Positions 24,845 through 37,874 of a stretch of DNA of 64,000 bases are shown one piece after another. Positions within the stretch are counted from its first letter, which is position 1. Every line of letters starts with the position of its first letter. Made by a program: the position numbers and the translations under genes. The notes below the pieces were generated by a model, which saw only the letters and a program-made list of their open reading frames with translations, made no database searches and was not told where the DNA came from. The stretch comes from Cloeon dipterum (Eukaryota; Arthropoda; Insecta; Ephemeroptera; Baetidae). Where the stretch lies: positions 16,368,001-16,432,000 of the forward strand of contig NC_088786.1 of the NCBI RefSeq assembly GCF_949628265.1, written 5' to 3'.

Positions 24845-27370
24845 GCACATAAAAGAGAGGCAGATCGTAAAAAGTGGCGGTAATATACCGTGAGCCGGCG
24901 CGATTATTCAGGCGGGCGTTCGTTATCGCGATGCCCAACATGCCAGGCCGGCTAATATGGATTTCGGGTAATCAATTTCGAGGGTGCAAGACGAAGTTTG
25001 AAGGTCGCACCTCCCAAATGAGTGGCACGGAGTGGAAAAAAATCAATCCCCGGCAGGCTTCGCGTGCGCCTAATGGCAAATCAAAGTCGCCGACCGGCAA
25101 AATGCTGCAAATCGGCGCGGAATTCAACTTGACCCTCGGCGGGCGGATGATTCGGCGTCGAGGGGTCACGCAACATCAGTGCAGGGTGAATCATGCCGCC
25201 GCCGCGGGGTGGCCAAGGTCAAGGCTGTTGCGGCGTTTAATTGCGCGCGCGGCATTGTTATCAGCAGACGCTCTGCATAAATTACCAAACTCAATCGCAC
25301 TTTCTCAGCAGCAGCCTTGCCTAGGCGGGGTAGCAACCCCGCCGGATTGTGTCGGTACGTGGCCCTAATCATATCTCTACGATGGAGTTTGGCGCAACGG
25401 GCTTGCGTGTCCAAAATCACTGCTTTTTTTCGTGCAGATTACATGTTTCTAGACGGCGTTGTTTCCAGCAATCTGCTGTTAAGAAAGGTCGGCGAAATGA
25501 ACCCGGAAAACTCTCTCTTGTTTATTCGCTGATGTACCTACAGAAAGGCGAGAAAGGGATTATTTGCAAGGAGATGAATCACAGTTATCTACGATAACAG
25601 CACAACTATACAAATCAAAGAAACTTTTTATGGTCAGAAATTGAGATTATTTGGGAGCGTTTGGCAAAATTTTGTTAAATATCTAGTGCATGTATTTTAA
25701 TTTAATTTTTCGAGTAAGCGAATATCACTGCAATACATTCAATCAACACGTAAAATAACCCCGTTTCAGTTCTTTTATCCAAAGATACGGCGTTCCTGTG
25801 CACTTTGACATTCTTTCTATATAGCACGACACAGACTGGAATTTGTGGAATTTCCAGATGGTTGCGTGCTAACTTAACTTTACTCTAGGGGAAAATGATT
25901 ATGATGAAAAATGCCACGCATCTGATTCACTTTATCAAGGATCACTGAACAGAATTCAAAAAATGCCGCACAAATGCACGATTAATAAAAATCGAAAAAA
26001 GGTGAAATTTTTAACGTAAAATCCAGATTAATATCCAATGTAAATGGCATCAAATTAAAAAACACACCAACCAAAAGATATCTATTTGAAATGAAACGTG
26101 ATTCATTATGTAGATGTAAATAGAAAGAAATGAATTTGGCATTTGATGTGGAATTCATTTCCAATATTATTTATAGATATTTTAAGGTGGCAAGCATTGA
26201 TAAATTTTGTATGCGTACTTATAGATACCGAAAAACAACAATGGGCAAACCAGCAACAACGCAATTAAGACTCATTTTCGGTGCACCCGTTAAACCCCCT
26301 TATCAAAACGGTTCAATATTTCAGGCACCACAACAAAAACTCTTACTGGATTTTCTGAGGCTGGACCTGAGGAAGGGCGAATGGTTGGCCCGGAGCGTCG
26401 AGGGTGCGGAAGGGGCGAGAGACGAGTGTGTACTGCTGGTGGTGAGGAGGCGGCGGGCGCACTGCGAGGTGTATTTGGCCTTTAACAAGGGGCCGAGACA
26501 CATGCGCCCTGGGAAAGCGCGTGGGTGGAGAGATGCCGCCCGCCGCGTGCACCTACACACGCCACAGGTAAATGTCATGAAGCAATTATCGGAAAAGCGA
26601 AAAGCGGCCGAATCTCGCAACGCAAGAGAGCATCCTCTTCGCACCGCCACTTCCTCTCCATGACCTACATCTCTGGCCGCGAAGGCATTTCTTGTTTGTT
26701 TTCGCCGTCGCAAGGGAGTCTGCCCGCCCGTCCGCCCGTCGGTCCGCGGGGCAAACAACCGGCCGGCCGACCAGCTTGGTCCATTATTATATTTGCATGT
26801 AGGCGAGAATAGAAAATCCCGCTGCCCGTAAAAACACACCAGCAAGGCTGTGGTCTAAACATTTTTTCGCCACGGCTCCTACTTCGCACCCACTCATTTC
26901 ACTGTTGCTGATGCTGAGCGAGAAATTTTGCTCCCTGTTTTCAAACTGTGTGAATAATTAGCCAGCTTTTTTATGAACTCAGGAATATAAGCGGGACATC
27001 AAAAGATGCGCGCTTCGTGTTGGAAATTAATCCAGCTATTTTTGGCCTTTGAGTTTGGTATCGCAAAAAAATGAGTGAAAGAATGGCAATTTTCAACATT
27101 ATGTCCTTTATTTGATTTTATTGTAAATGCCTCTAGACGTGTTTTTGTAGAGATTTGGTCTAACACATTGTAAATGTGTGTCTTATAACAGATTAAACTC
27201 ATTTCTAAAAGCATTATTCCTTCGACTTCCCTTTCAAAAATGAAGAGGTGGTCGCACATATAATTACAACAAAAACACTCTCGCCGGGAAAATTGAAGCA
27301 GACCGCGCAGTTCTCGTATGCTCAAAATGTGCAAATGCCAAGTGTCAGCGCTCGATTCAACCCCGCCCCG

Positions 27371-27383
27371 TGACCTTTGACCT
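27371..27383. promoter_or_regulatory. Perfect DR1 nuclear-receptor element (HNF4/USP type)
   Basis: TGACCTTTGACCT is the reverse complement of AGGTCAAAGGTCA, the consensus direct repeat spaced by one, bound by HNF4 and RXR/USP dimers. It lies in a GC-rich island of the encore intron. An AP-1/CncC-type TGAGTCA is 48 bases away at 27431-27437. Confidence 0.45.
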
Positions 27384-30300
27384 CGCGGGTCGAGGCACGG
27401 TGGGATTCCCTGCCTGACGGCACCAGGGGATGAGTCATCGCGGTCTTGCTTGACTTCTGCGTCCAGATATTCTCTCCCTCTCTCTTTCCTCTATCAGGCG
27501 GTTGATAGAATGAGAGAGAGAGAGAGAGCAAGATGGGCCGCCGCATAAATATCGACCATGCGCGCGAGCGGCCCTGACCCGTTTCCCGCGCGCGGTGCCG
27601 ATAATACACCTAGCCCGTCGAGCCGCCCGCCCCATCAGCAGGCATCCCCTTTGGACAAAGTGACTGGAACTCGGTTCACTCACCTCTCTCACTCACTTAC
27701 TCACTTTGTGCTGCTCTCGCCTGGTAACAAACACGGCTCGTGCCGAAGCGAGACACACACACGCGGACGATTGCAAAAACGCGGCCTTCATTTCGAATGA
27801 CGGCCGGACGATTTCTGATCCTGCAGCGGGGTGCAAACGAGCTCTAGCAAAAAGTTGGTCATTGACGGTGTGCAGCTGGCTTGCTTGCGAAAGGGCTCTC
27901 TTGGAGAGTGAAAGGGTTGGGCAACTTTTGGCGCAGTTGCTTTATCGCTTTCCTATGAATGAGGAAATGCTATATCGAGAGTTTGTTTGCCCATTAAACG
28001 CATTCATCCTTGGACCTGATAATCATCGGATTTTGAGCAAACATGCAGCATTGGAAAGCTTGACAATGAGTTTGATGTCGAGTTTTATGCACTACTTATA
28101 TAGCTTTTAAAAAGGGAAAGAGAAATTTGTGTGATAGGAGAGAGTCAACATTATTTTTGTTTCTTCCTCACTTAAATATATTTAACTGCTCCGAAATTCC
28201 CGGTATGAAACTTTTTGTGTACAATGATTTATTTGAGAAAAATAACAATATCATCATTCTGAAGCAAAGTTATAGTTCCACCACTTAATGCACTTTGAAA
28301 CGTGCAACGATGTAATGACGGCCTGCTTGAGTCTTGAGTGAAATATTTTATCTTTTATTCACCTTCCAATGCACCACACATTTTGTATTCAAATTCATTC
28401 CTCAGATGCCCTGTTATCAAGGGAATGTTTTAGCCCGCATGAATGAAGCATATTGAGTTAATTCAGAGGCGTCTTACTGAAAGCTCTGAAGATCATAACA
28501 AATGATTTTTCTTCAGAGGCGATAAATAACCTAGCACACCCATAAAATATGAAGAAATCAGCGTCAAAATTGATGGCCGCGTTCGACAAACGAGTGAAAC
28601 AAACAGAAAAGGCTGCGGTGGGCTGCTGTAGGGCGAAAATAAACAAGGAAACGAAACATGCGTCGTCCTCGTGCTTTCGCAAGCGAGCGTTTCCCGCAAA
28701 AAAAATATTTAGGGCATTCCTGGCCTACCGAGAGCGAAAGAGGAGAGCTGTTGGCAAAAGAGTGACCGGTGATTAATTCGGTGTCAGTGGCTGAGTGATT
28801 CCGGCGAACGGAATTGCAACTGGAGCGCAATGCATCGTTTCAAAAGCGCTCGTTGCAAAATCATTTTCCCTCTCAAACGCAATACACACACACGCCGCTT
28901 CCCCTTTTCTGCAAGCCAGCCGTGAACGAATGAACGAACGAACGCGCGAGCGAGCGAGCGAGCAGCGCGATATTCCAGCATCGATTTCATTGCAAAACGC
29001 GCTGCCATCTTTTTCGACGAAGAGCTTGCCCAAGAAAAACGTTCGCTTCTGCGAATTTTCGCCTTGCAATTTTGCACTAAATGCATTTCACAGAAGCGTC
29101 TCTCATGCGGGCGAAGAATAGATTGTACTCGCTGTCAGCACACTTCCGACGCTGACAAACGAGCAAAGTCGAATGATTCGAGAAGTGAGATCGCGTTAAA
29201 TAGAGCACACGTGTATTTTCACTCTGGAAAAATAGCTTATAGCTATTTATTCTTGCAGTTTTTCAAATATAACAACATTTTACTTGGATGTTCAATTTAA
29301 AATCCTTTGTAATTCAAGAGAAACAAGGTTTATGCGAGATTTGAAGCAATTTTTTGTTTTTTAAAAACAAATTTTTTACTTATAAATCTGATTTGAATTT
29401 TTTTAAAAAGTTTTAGGTGGACTGGAATTTTCAAAACTGCTCCAGTTAATTAAAACTCTGTATTAAACAAGGATTAAATATTGATATTATTCATTTTCCT
29501 TGTTGTTATTAGTTTTAACCATGGGAATTTCTTCAATGAAAAATAACAAATCCCTCAACTAAAGTCTCACTTCACTAAAGAAGAGATAGATGGTCGATTC
29601 CATTTCCTGCAGAGATTAGTGGTCAAGAAAGGAGTGGGCCAATTTCTCGTTCGGCCATAAAAATGGGGCAGCCGATAATTAAGAAAGGACCTCGCCCAAT
29701 AACACTGAGAGGACGCACCCCAAGTTTGAAGCTGGTGTGTGTGTTCAGCAGTAAATGGAGTGACGCAGATTGGGTGCGAGAGCGATAAAAATTCCCTGCA
29801 GAAAGGGGTGGCCACTTGAAATGCGACTTTTGACCCCGAGCATTCACACACGCCAGCCACTGATCTAAAATAAATGGAGTTATTTGTGGCTGATAAATGG
29901 CATCGTTATCTCCAGCTCGCAGAAAAAAGGTGCTGCGATGAGTAGCAGAGAAATCGGAGAAAAAATATGTACAAGCTCAGCTTGGAAATTAAATTGTTGT
30001 CACGTGCAACACACGAATTCGAAAAGAATTGCAAGACAGTAGCAAGTTAAAGCTTTCTTGTTTTTACTTACAAATGAGTGAGATGGATCAATTTGTTCTA
30101 TTTTGCGTTGGTAGCGTAAAATTATTCATTTCCCGCTATTTATGGCTAATGACACGGAACAATTAGCATAGCAACGGCCAGTAGCATTATTCAAAATTTG
30201 CATTTGCACTAGGCGAATGGTAACAGCTGCAAGTGAAAAGTCAACAGCGCTGTTTGCATCCTCTCTAATCAATCCGCGGCACTTCTGACTGACTGGAATT

Positions 30301-33300
30301 GCGAATTACTCAGCGTGTATCAACCCTGATTAGGAAGTAGGTCAGCAGCTCAAAGCCCCAAGCAGTGATCTACTTTTAGGTGACGGAATTGGGAGCAAAG
30401 AATTGGTAGGTTATAAAAAAGGAACATTCTCTATTTCGATCGACCAGTTAAATTTTTCGACGACTCATTCCGTGGAGAGTTATGCAACGTGCTTGTCACC
30501 TCTGTCAAGAAGTTGCATAGCTCCCTAAAATGTTTGATGCAGGAGTATAATATTATAGCAGCATTAATTCGTGAATATAGAAGCAAAAAAAACTCGCCGG
30601 GAGCCGTCTTTTGTTTTGCCTAGTAGTGTTGGCTTTTAACTTAATTAGGACAAATGTAAACAAATTAAAATTTTACTTGGTTGTCTACATAGGGTTTGTA
30701 GCGGTTCCCACACATCTTGGCGTAACTAGGTTTTGTATCAATCACGTTTCACCAAATGTGGATACCATGGTTTCAACTATTATTCTTTGCCAGAAAATAC
30801 CACATTATATGGTTGCAATTGTTTGTCAAGATTTTCAAAATTCAGGACTTTGCAGCTTTGCAGCTGCTCCGCGTTTATCCGGCTGCAGTGCAGTGGCAGT
30901 GGCGATTTTTTTTGCGCAGGGAAATTCACTAGCCCTGCTTCCAGGCGCTGAAAAGCATTTCGCCCTCCTTCTACGCGGTTGGTGCACCAAAGACCGAGCA
31001 GCTCACAGCGCGTCTGCCTGCCCCAATAACCCAATTTTCCGCTTAAATAATAAGTCCCACCAGGGCCGCCATTGTCGGTCTCAAGTGTTCCCGGCGATGG
31101 GGCCAAAGGCTGCGGGTTGCGTAACCAATTTTTAGGTATTATGTGCGAGGCGCGGTGGCGGCGGCGGCATGTTTTGTTGATGTTGGGGGATCAATGGCTA
31201 CGGCGCGCTGGTGGTGCGAATCTCGGCCGAGAATAGCCAGCCTGGTCGGCAGACTGACCAGTTTTTGGGCCGAGATTAGCTGGCGGGCCCGAATCGAGAA
31301 AGCAGAAAGCGTGTGCGAGTCCATTCACGCCAGGCTCGCCCGAGCAAACAACACTCGACTCGGTCAAAGAATGAGCCGCTTTCTTTCTTTTTGCTAAAAA
31401 TGTCGCGTGGACGGATGCCAAGAGGGGCGCGCGCGCGTAACACACTCGCAAACGCACGCGTGCACGGCACACGCATTTTTGATGGGCCGGCGTAGATAGG
31501 TGTCTCTTCCTTCGGGCCTTTTGTCTTCGGCATCTTTTGAAGTTTGCACCAGGGTTTATCTTGATGGCGCGGCCCCTTTTGCTGCTTCAAACCACTAACC
31601 CTTTTCCAACAGCCACGAATGGCAAGCAATACTGACATTCTTTTTCAAAGAAACTTGCACCATTGAGTGGTTAACTTGTCGCTTTGGAAACTGTCTTGGA
31701 TAGTTTTAACAGATTACAAAGCAGCTTTGAGCTGAATCGACGAGAGCTTTAAAATTAAAGGAGTGAAATATTTCAAAAGAGGACAAATATTTACAAAAAA
31801 AAAACGTTTTACTGAAATAATTCCAGATGGCCTGTCTAATTTCCATACAAAATTAAAAAATTGGAAGGCAGAGGAGAAAAACGAAACAAACTTTGTCACA
31901 ATAAAGGTGGAAGGGGAGCAAAATAATCAAATTAATTGAGTGTTGTAGACTACCAACATATTTTTAATCGGGAATAGTCATTTTTCTATATTCTGCTACA
32001 AATAGGGTCAAGTTTTTTTATGTGAACACCTGCCCATAGAAAAATTCATCGCAACAAAAATAATATGGTGTTTTTTTTAAATTTTTAATTGACCTTGGAA
32101 TTTTTAACAACGGTAAAGTAATATCATAAGTTAAAAGTTAATCTGAGCAGTTAGGAATTATATATTTGTTTTCGTGAACACGAGGTCAAAAACAATATTT
32201 TTCTATATTGTAACGAGTAATTGTATATCACTCGTTGAATTTTGTGTATGATTGATTTATTTCGCCATCTAAAGGATATATTTGGAAATATTTGTAATTC
32301 ACTATTAGAATGTTTGTGAGCCGGCAAGAGCGAGTGCTCAAGCCTGGCATTAGGAGTGCGTGTCTGGCCGAGTGCAGCACGTAGCTCATTGAAGGTGGAA
32401 TGGCCACGACGGGCCATGTCCACGAATTACGCACGCTTTGATGCGGATCTGCGTACCTTTGTAATTTGAACTGATGTTCAAATTAATTTTTGTGAGTATT
32501 TTCTTATTGTGAATTTCTTTCCAAACTGTTGTTATTCTTTTGTGAATTGTAAATTTATTATGGCGAAATATGTATGTTATAAAGGCAACCTGGCCGATAG
32601 GCTGTAGCGTGGACACGGACCAGCTACTATTTTGAATTAAGGACGAACCGATAGGATGTTTAATGCTCGGATCGGATACGTACGAAGAAGAGATTAGCTC
32701 CATTGAAGATCGTCGGTTGAAGACTCATTTGTATATTTGTTGAGTATGAATGTAGATTACTAACCATGGAACCAAAATTTATAATTTAATTGCCACACGT
32801 CATTTAGAATTAAATCTGACGATTTTTAATTGTTTTGAACAAAATATTCAGGCCATTTCTCCTCTCGCCCCCAAAGAAACTTCTATTCGTTAGAATATTC
32901 ACAGTTACCATGATTTATGGTCCAAAATGTTAAATGAAAACGAGCTACGCAAACTCTTAAAAATATAAGTCTCGGAGGGAATCAGCATTGACACTTCAAA
33001 GTACAAAAGAAAAAAACTGATCAAATTTCTCTGTAAGCGTAAAAACGATAATATGTCCAACCACATTAGACGAGGTTTCAAACTTCTCAAACCTCTTTAT
33101 TTAAGTCAGCCCGTAACTTTTTGGCACACCATACAATTTCGAGCTCATTAGCAAAGCTCAAGAGCAAAAAACGCGCTGGAATTTTCAAACAAAAAGGACT
33201 GCTGCCAAGAAAGCGCATTTTTTACACTCAATGTCAAGAAACGAAGCAACTTTGGCAGCTAGAGGAATGGCAGGCGGGCTGGGAAAGGAAAATAGATAAA

Positions 33301-33763
33301 TAAATAAATAATGGCAGTGCACCGTGCGTGGCGCGCGCGGGTTGCGAAAAAGCAACCAAACAGCAATCGACCTGTTTGTGCACGTGCGTCTCTCTCCGCG
33401 GAGTCTCGCGAGACCCCTTCGCCTCCCACCCCCCGGCCTCCCCTCAGCGAGCAGGTGACCAAGCACTCGGGAAGAATGGTTGTTGTTTTTATTTTTCAAG
33501 ACGTCGTCGTCGTCGTCAGCGGCGGCGGCGGCGGCGGTGCGTGCGCCAAAGTGACGCGAGAGGGGTGCCACTACTTGCTCGGAGCAGGGCACCCCGAATA
33601 GGTCATTCCACTCCAAAGGTCAGCGAGAACAATGAGAGTGAACCAAAGACTCCCTCTCGTTAACAGCGCCGACAAGGGCGGAATGACACATAAGACTGCA
33701 CTGCATTTTGCCTCTTAAAAAATACATGCTGCCAATTGACAAATTATTTTCCCTCGACTCAGC

Positions 33764-33771
33764 TGACGTCA
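33764..33771. promoter_or_regulatory. Perfect CRE palindrome TGACGTCA
   Basis: Exact CREB/ATF site about 0.86 kb on the downstream (intronic) side of the putative encore first exon. A second exact copy is at 34105-34112. Confidence 0.4.
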
Positions 33772-34104
33772 CAAGAATGATGTTAAAAGAGCTCAATTAA
33801 TGCTTTAATGTTCTGAAGGAGAAAGCTGCGGTGGTATGTGCGATGCGTTGTCAAATTGAGTTTACAGTTTTGGCAAGTAAAAACTATTTTAAGAAAACTA
33901 TCGTGCACTTTTATTTTACACCAAAAAATCGTAGATATTAAGTTATTTTGGTCTTTTATCGCTGTCAATTTTTTAAATGCAAACAATTTATACAGACCAA
34001 ATTTTTAACCAAATCCTTGCCTTGCAAGACAAGTGTTTTCAGACCCGAAAATTCCAATCTTAGTTGGCAACACGAACTGGAGTGTTTTTACTGATTTCAG
34101 AAGG

Positions 34105-34112
34105 TGACGTCA
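34105..34112. promoter_or_regulatory. Perfect CRE palindrome TGACGTCA
   Basis: Second exact CRE, 341 bases from the first, in AT-rich surroundings. Confidence 0.4.
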
Positions 34113-34628
34113 CAATTGACAAGTGAAGTTTCCATTCCCAGGATTTTAAAAATTCACGATGTTTGTGTCTCGCCTCCCGATGGCAGAGTGGATGAATAAT
34201 GAAAAGAGAAATTCCTATCGTGAACGAGGAAAATGCAGAGTCGTCGATCCCTTCACAAACAATAATGCATGCATGGCGTCACAGGTACAAACAATATTTT
34301 TGTTTCGCCCAGCAGCCTGGCTAACCAAAGCGAGCGGGCAATAATAATTGTCCCCACCACCACCGTTGCCGAATTTCCCGTGTGTGGGATGAATTTGCAC
34401 AGAAAAAACAACCCTTCAGAAAAAACTACGACCTAAAACACACCCAAAGTGGCCATGCAACAACCCCGCAGGAGCGGGAGCCCCTTTCAGGGCCTCAAAC
34501 AGCCCACTGACTGGGCTCTCGAACAGCCCCCAGGGACGGCCGCGGCCAATCCGCCGTCCTTCGGCCTGACGACAGGAAAGGCGACATTATGCGGCAGGTG
34601 AACGTGAGAGGGTGGTTGCAGGACTTAC

Positions 34629-34880
34629 CTGACGCTCGGAGACGGTGCTCAAAGGTGCAGAGTCGAGTCGCCAACCGATGGTCCGCAATTTTCCTCACCG
34701 ACAGACAGCAATTGTTCTCCACTGCTGTTCCCCGAGAGCGAAATCAACCCCTGTCCGAAATTCGCATGCGCTACGCGACATCTCTCATCTCGCGTTGTAA
34801 ACATTTGCCCAGATTCGAGATTCTCTCCGTTCTCCGTTCTCTCCGAAAAAGCCGGGCAGCAGGGGCGTGGTCTTCGATGG
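34629..34880 (-). other. enc: Probable 5' untranslated first exon of encore
   Basis: A textbook minus-strand donor CAG|GTAAGT falls at 34629/34628, at the edge of a GC-rich block extending to about 34.9 kb. No long minus-strand reading frame starts here and crosses the donor, so it looks like an untranslated first exon. The nearest minus-strand gene downstream that lacks a first exon is encore. The right boundary is a guess. A GGACCGGTTAC motif lies at about 34.9 kb. Confidence 0.4.
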
Positions 34881-35555
34881 ATCGATTAAAACTGGACGGA
34901 CCGGTTACGGTTAACGTTTACAGTTTTGTGCTAAGCAGAAATCTGCGATGATTTGCTAAAAACAGTTCAAGAGTTTGTATAAAATTATATTAAGAATACA
35001 ATATATTTTATTCCCCATTGAATTGGACTTCGAAGAATTAGATTTTACAGACATGATTCGATTGAAGTTGCCAGCTGATTTACAACACCGTTGTTGTTTT
35101 TTTACGTAAAACCGGTCAGTTCAGTTCAGAGTAAGAGCCAAAACAAAGTCAATATCGACTCTAGTTCCGAGTTGATCATTGCTCGCATTCTTTATTATCA
35201 TTGATTTTTGCATAATTAACGAGTTGGACTAAGTACAGGTGATTAAAAATTATAATCCGTTCACACTCCAGAAAGATTTTATGAATCATAATAATGAAAA
35301 TAACCGAATAACTTTTGGATTAAGGTCGACTCAATCCTTTTCAAGCACAACAACATTCTGCACGGAGCTTTAAAAAATCGTGCGCTTAATTTTTATAATG
35401 TCCAATCCAAACATTACATGGATTTTCCATTCCTTTTGTTATACAATGACACCAAGGCTCAATCATAATAATATGTATTAGTTCTAAAATTGGAACGAAT
35501 GATAATTAGCTGAGCTCTTATTAATGTTATCAAATTTTATTTCTCTTTAGGACCA

Positions 35556-36471
35556 ATGGCTACGTTAGATGACAAGCTTTTGGGGGAGAAGACCCACTAC
35601 TACTGTAGCAGCAGTGAAGACGAGGAAGATAACAGCAATAGCTCGGACAATGAAAAGGGCCATGACCACATTGGCGGTCAGATGATTAAATCGTCTGCAC
35701 AGCTGTCGCAAAGCGCTGCGCCCTGGGAAGGCACCTCGACCAACACAGGTCCCAAGGGTGTCATCAAGGATTGGCAACGTTTCAAGCAACTTGAGGCAGA
35801 GAAAGCAGCTGAAAAGGAGCAGGAGCGGCTTGCCCTCTTTAAAAAGCTCTCGCTGACTTGCAGATCGACGCTTGACGAAGAGAAAGAAAAGCAGAAGGAA
35901 GAAGAAGAAGACGAGGAATTGTTCCTGGAGGATGCGTTCTTGCAGCAATACATGCAAAAGCGCATGGCCGAGATGATTGCCCACTCAGCCTCTCTTCCTG
36001 TTTTTGGAAAAGTAATTTCTAACCTAAATATTGCACTCTCGATGACTTAAACTTGAATTCCTAAAGGTTGTGCCCATCAAGGACTGCATCCAACTGCTTT
36101 CTGAAATCGAAGACGAGAACAAAGGAGTAACGGTGATAATTCACGTGTACGAAGAAAACGTGGAGGGTTGTGAGGCGATGCATGGTTGCATCATGTGCCT
36201 CAGTCAACAGTATCCCCGGGTCAAGTTCTGCCAGGTGAGCAGTCGGGTTGCCGGTCTGAGTGAGCAATTCCAGGTCAGCGGTGTGCCTGCCTTGCTTGTG
36301 TACAAAGCGGGCCAACTGATTGGCAATTTTATTCGAATGACTGACGAATTTGGCGATGACTTTTTCGCAAGTGACGTGGAAAGCTTTTTGGTTCAGCATG
36401 GACTTTTGCCAGATCAGAGCTGTGTTCCACAAATCATCAAAAGTGGAGAGGATGATGACGACAGTGATTAA
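35556..36471 (+). CDS. Pdcl: Phosducin-like protein (PDCL/PhLP1 type)
   Basis: Cytosolic co-chaperone that works with the CCT chaperonin in assembling G-protein beta-gamma dimers. Exons 35556-36011 and 36067-36471 give 286 aa, close to the family length. The N-terminal helix motif GVIKDWQRFKQLE is followed by a Glu/Lys coiled segment and a DEELFLEDAFLQQYMQKR block. The thioredoxin-like domain then runs from about residue 140, with VSGVPALLVYKAGQLIGNF. The acidic tail ends EDDDDSD, as in PDCL. An acceptor ending at 35550 lies just before the ATG, so there is an upstream UTR exon, perhaps ending at the GTAAGA donor at 35131. The intron is 55 nt. The gene converges on SDHAF3. Confidence 0.95.
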
Positions 36472-36772
36472 TTAGGTATTCATAAGTGCGTGTTTTGCTA
36501 TTCAATCAAACCTTTTGATAACTGAAACTAGCTTAATTAGTGTTCGGTCTGTTAGTTGAATTTGCCAGAGTGCTAATACCGATTTCATGTAATGATCATG
36601 TTTTGCATTTGTATTTATGGGGCCAAATGATTTTTTTAGTTTATGTTGTTCGACCTTCAAGTATTTAAGAAAGATATCTTGAATCTCTACAGGGTACTTA
36701 AAGTTTACCACGCAGTTGTTTCCGTGTTTATAAAAATCTGACAACAATTATTTGAGCTGGTGTGTACTATTT

Positions 36773-36778
36773 AATAAA
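36773..36778 (+). terminator. Candidate poly(A) signal AATAAA of the phosducin-like gene
   Basis: AATAAA lies 302 nt after the stop and only 27 nt before the SDHAF3 stop codon on the other strand. The two 3' ends probably overlap. Confidence 0.4.
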
Positions 36779-36804
36779 TTAACTACTTCATCGAAACACT
36801 TAAA

Positions 36805-37270
36805 TCACGTTTTTTCGCTATTTTTTTTCGCCACTGAGTCCTTTTCACTTGGTTTATCAGAGACTTCTTCATCACTTCCACCATTCTCGCCTGAGGCAGC
36901 TAACTTCAGTTCATAGAGTTGTGAAATTTGGTCTTCTCTAAAATGATCCAGATGCTCCTCCGTGAACGTTTGGCCCAAGGGCTTTGCACTTTTGGCTCCT
37001 TTTAATCCAAGCTGCTCGGCCAAATTCAGTGCGTACCTCTGTAAATAAAAAAGTGTTTCCCTCGCTTGAGATAAAGTGTCAATATAGGATTCTTACGCTC
37101 CACTCCACCATAAAAACATGCGCTTCTTCGGGTGTGCATTTCTTGTGCCTCTTGAACTCGTCTCTCGTATACGCACTGCCCAATTCACTTAACTCAGGAG
37201 GCAGCCCTTTATGCAGCCGCATGATGGCCTTATAAAGCGTCCTTACTCGAGACAAATGTGTCGATGACAT
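36805..37270 (-). CDS. Sdhaf3: Succinate dehydrogenase assembly factor 3 (SDHAF3/ACN9, LYR family)
   Basis: Mitochondrial matrix chaperone that helps mature the iron-sulfur subunit of complex II. Exons 37097-37270 and 36805-37038 (intron 58 nt) give 135 aa. The LYR-type motif is at residues 10-14 (RTLYK, with Lys in place of Arg). It is followed by LPPELSELGSAYTRDEFKRHK and FMVEWSRYA, the most conserved parts of the family. The C-terminus has about 30 extra Ser/Glu/Lys-rich residues (SDEEVSDKPSEKDS), so the protein is a little long for the family. No strong N-terminal targeting helix is visible beyond the basic start. It converges with the phosducin-like gene and diverges from the HD-domain gene. 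Confidence 0.92.
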
Positions 37271-37874
37271 TATTATATAACTACCTGTGTAAAATTCCTG
37301 ACACCTGGGAAAATAAACAAATACATGCAATATTAAAATTTCTATTAAGTGGCAACATTTTTGAAATAAATTATATGTACCCGTTTTGAGTATCTGATGG
37401 TCCTGCCTGTTAATTCACTTCGTTTTCTATAGCATTGGCTAACCTTTAGTGTTAGGTTTGCTTCAAAACTGGACTGGAATTCTACAACACACACTCACGT
37501 CCAGGCAGGAGGAGCAATTTTTTTGATATGATGTCTGAGCCAGTGAGCCCTCCCTGTTTTATCGTAACTAAAGTAGTGAAGCTTTGAAAGTAATAAACAT
37601 GCAAAATTGAGGAATATCTTTTTCAGTATTCATTCAAATGTGATATTTTATAAAAGCTTTTACTTTTCATCTTTTTTCAATCACTTAAAAACCAAATTAC
37701 TTCTGAAATAATGCAAGTACTTTGCATACCTCTCGTCTTCTCTTTGTATTCTCCAAAGAGTTCCAAAGCCACACCCACTTTTCCCATTCTTGGATTTTCC
37801 CTCCCGCAACACTTTGATCGACCTCAGGAAATTGATTTCGGACTTTCCATAAATTTCAGCACCTTCCCATAATA

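Noticed and set aside
26130..26845. Overlapping long frames on both strands in the encore intron
   Set aside because: Frames on opposite strands in a GC-rich island, no recognisable domain, no consistent splice phase to encore.
34495..34951. Minus and plus frames of 75 and 120 codons near the encore 5' exon
   Set aside because: Arginine-rich composition from CpG-rich DNA; the minus frame runs through the strong donor, so the region is better read as an untranslated exon.
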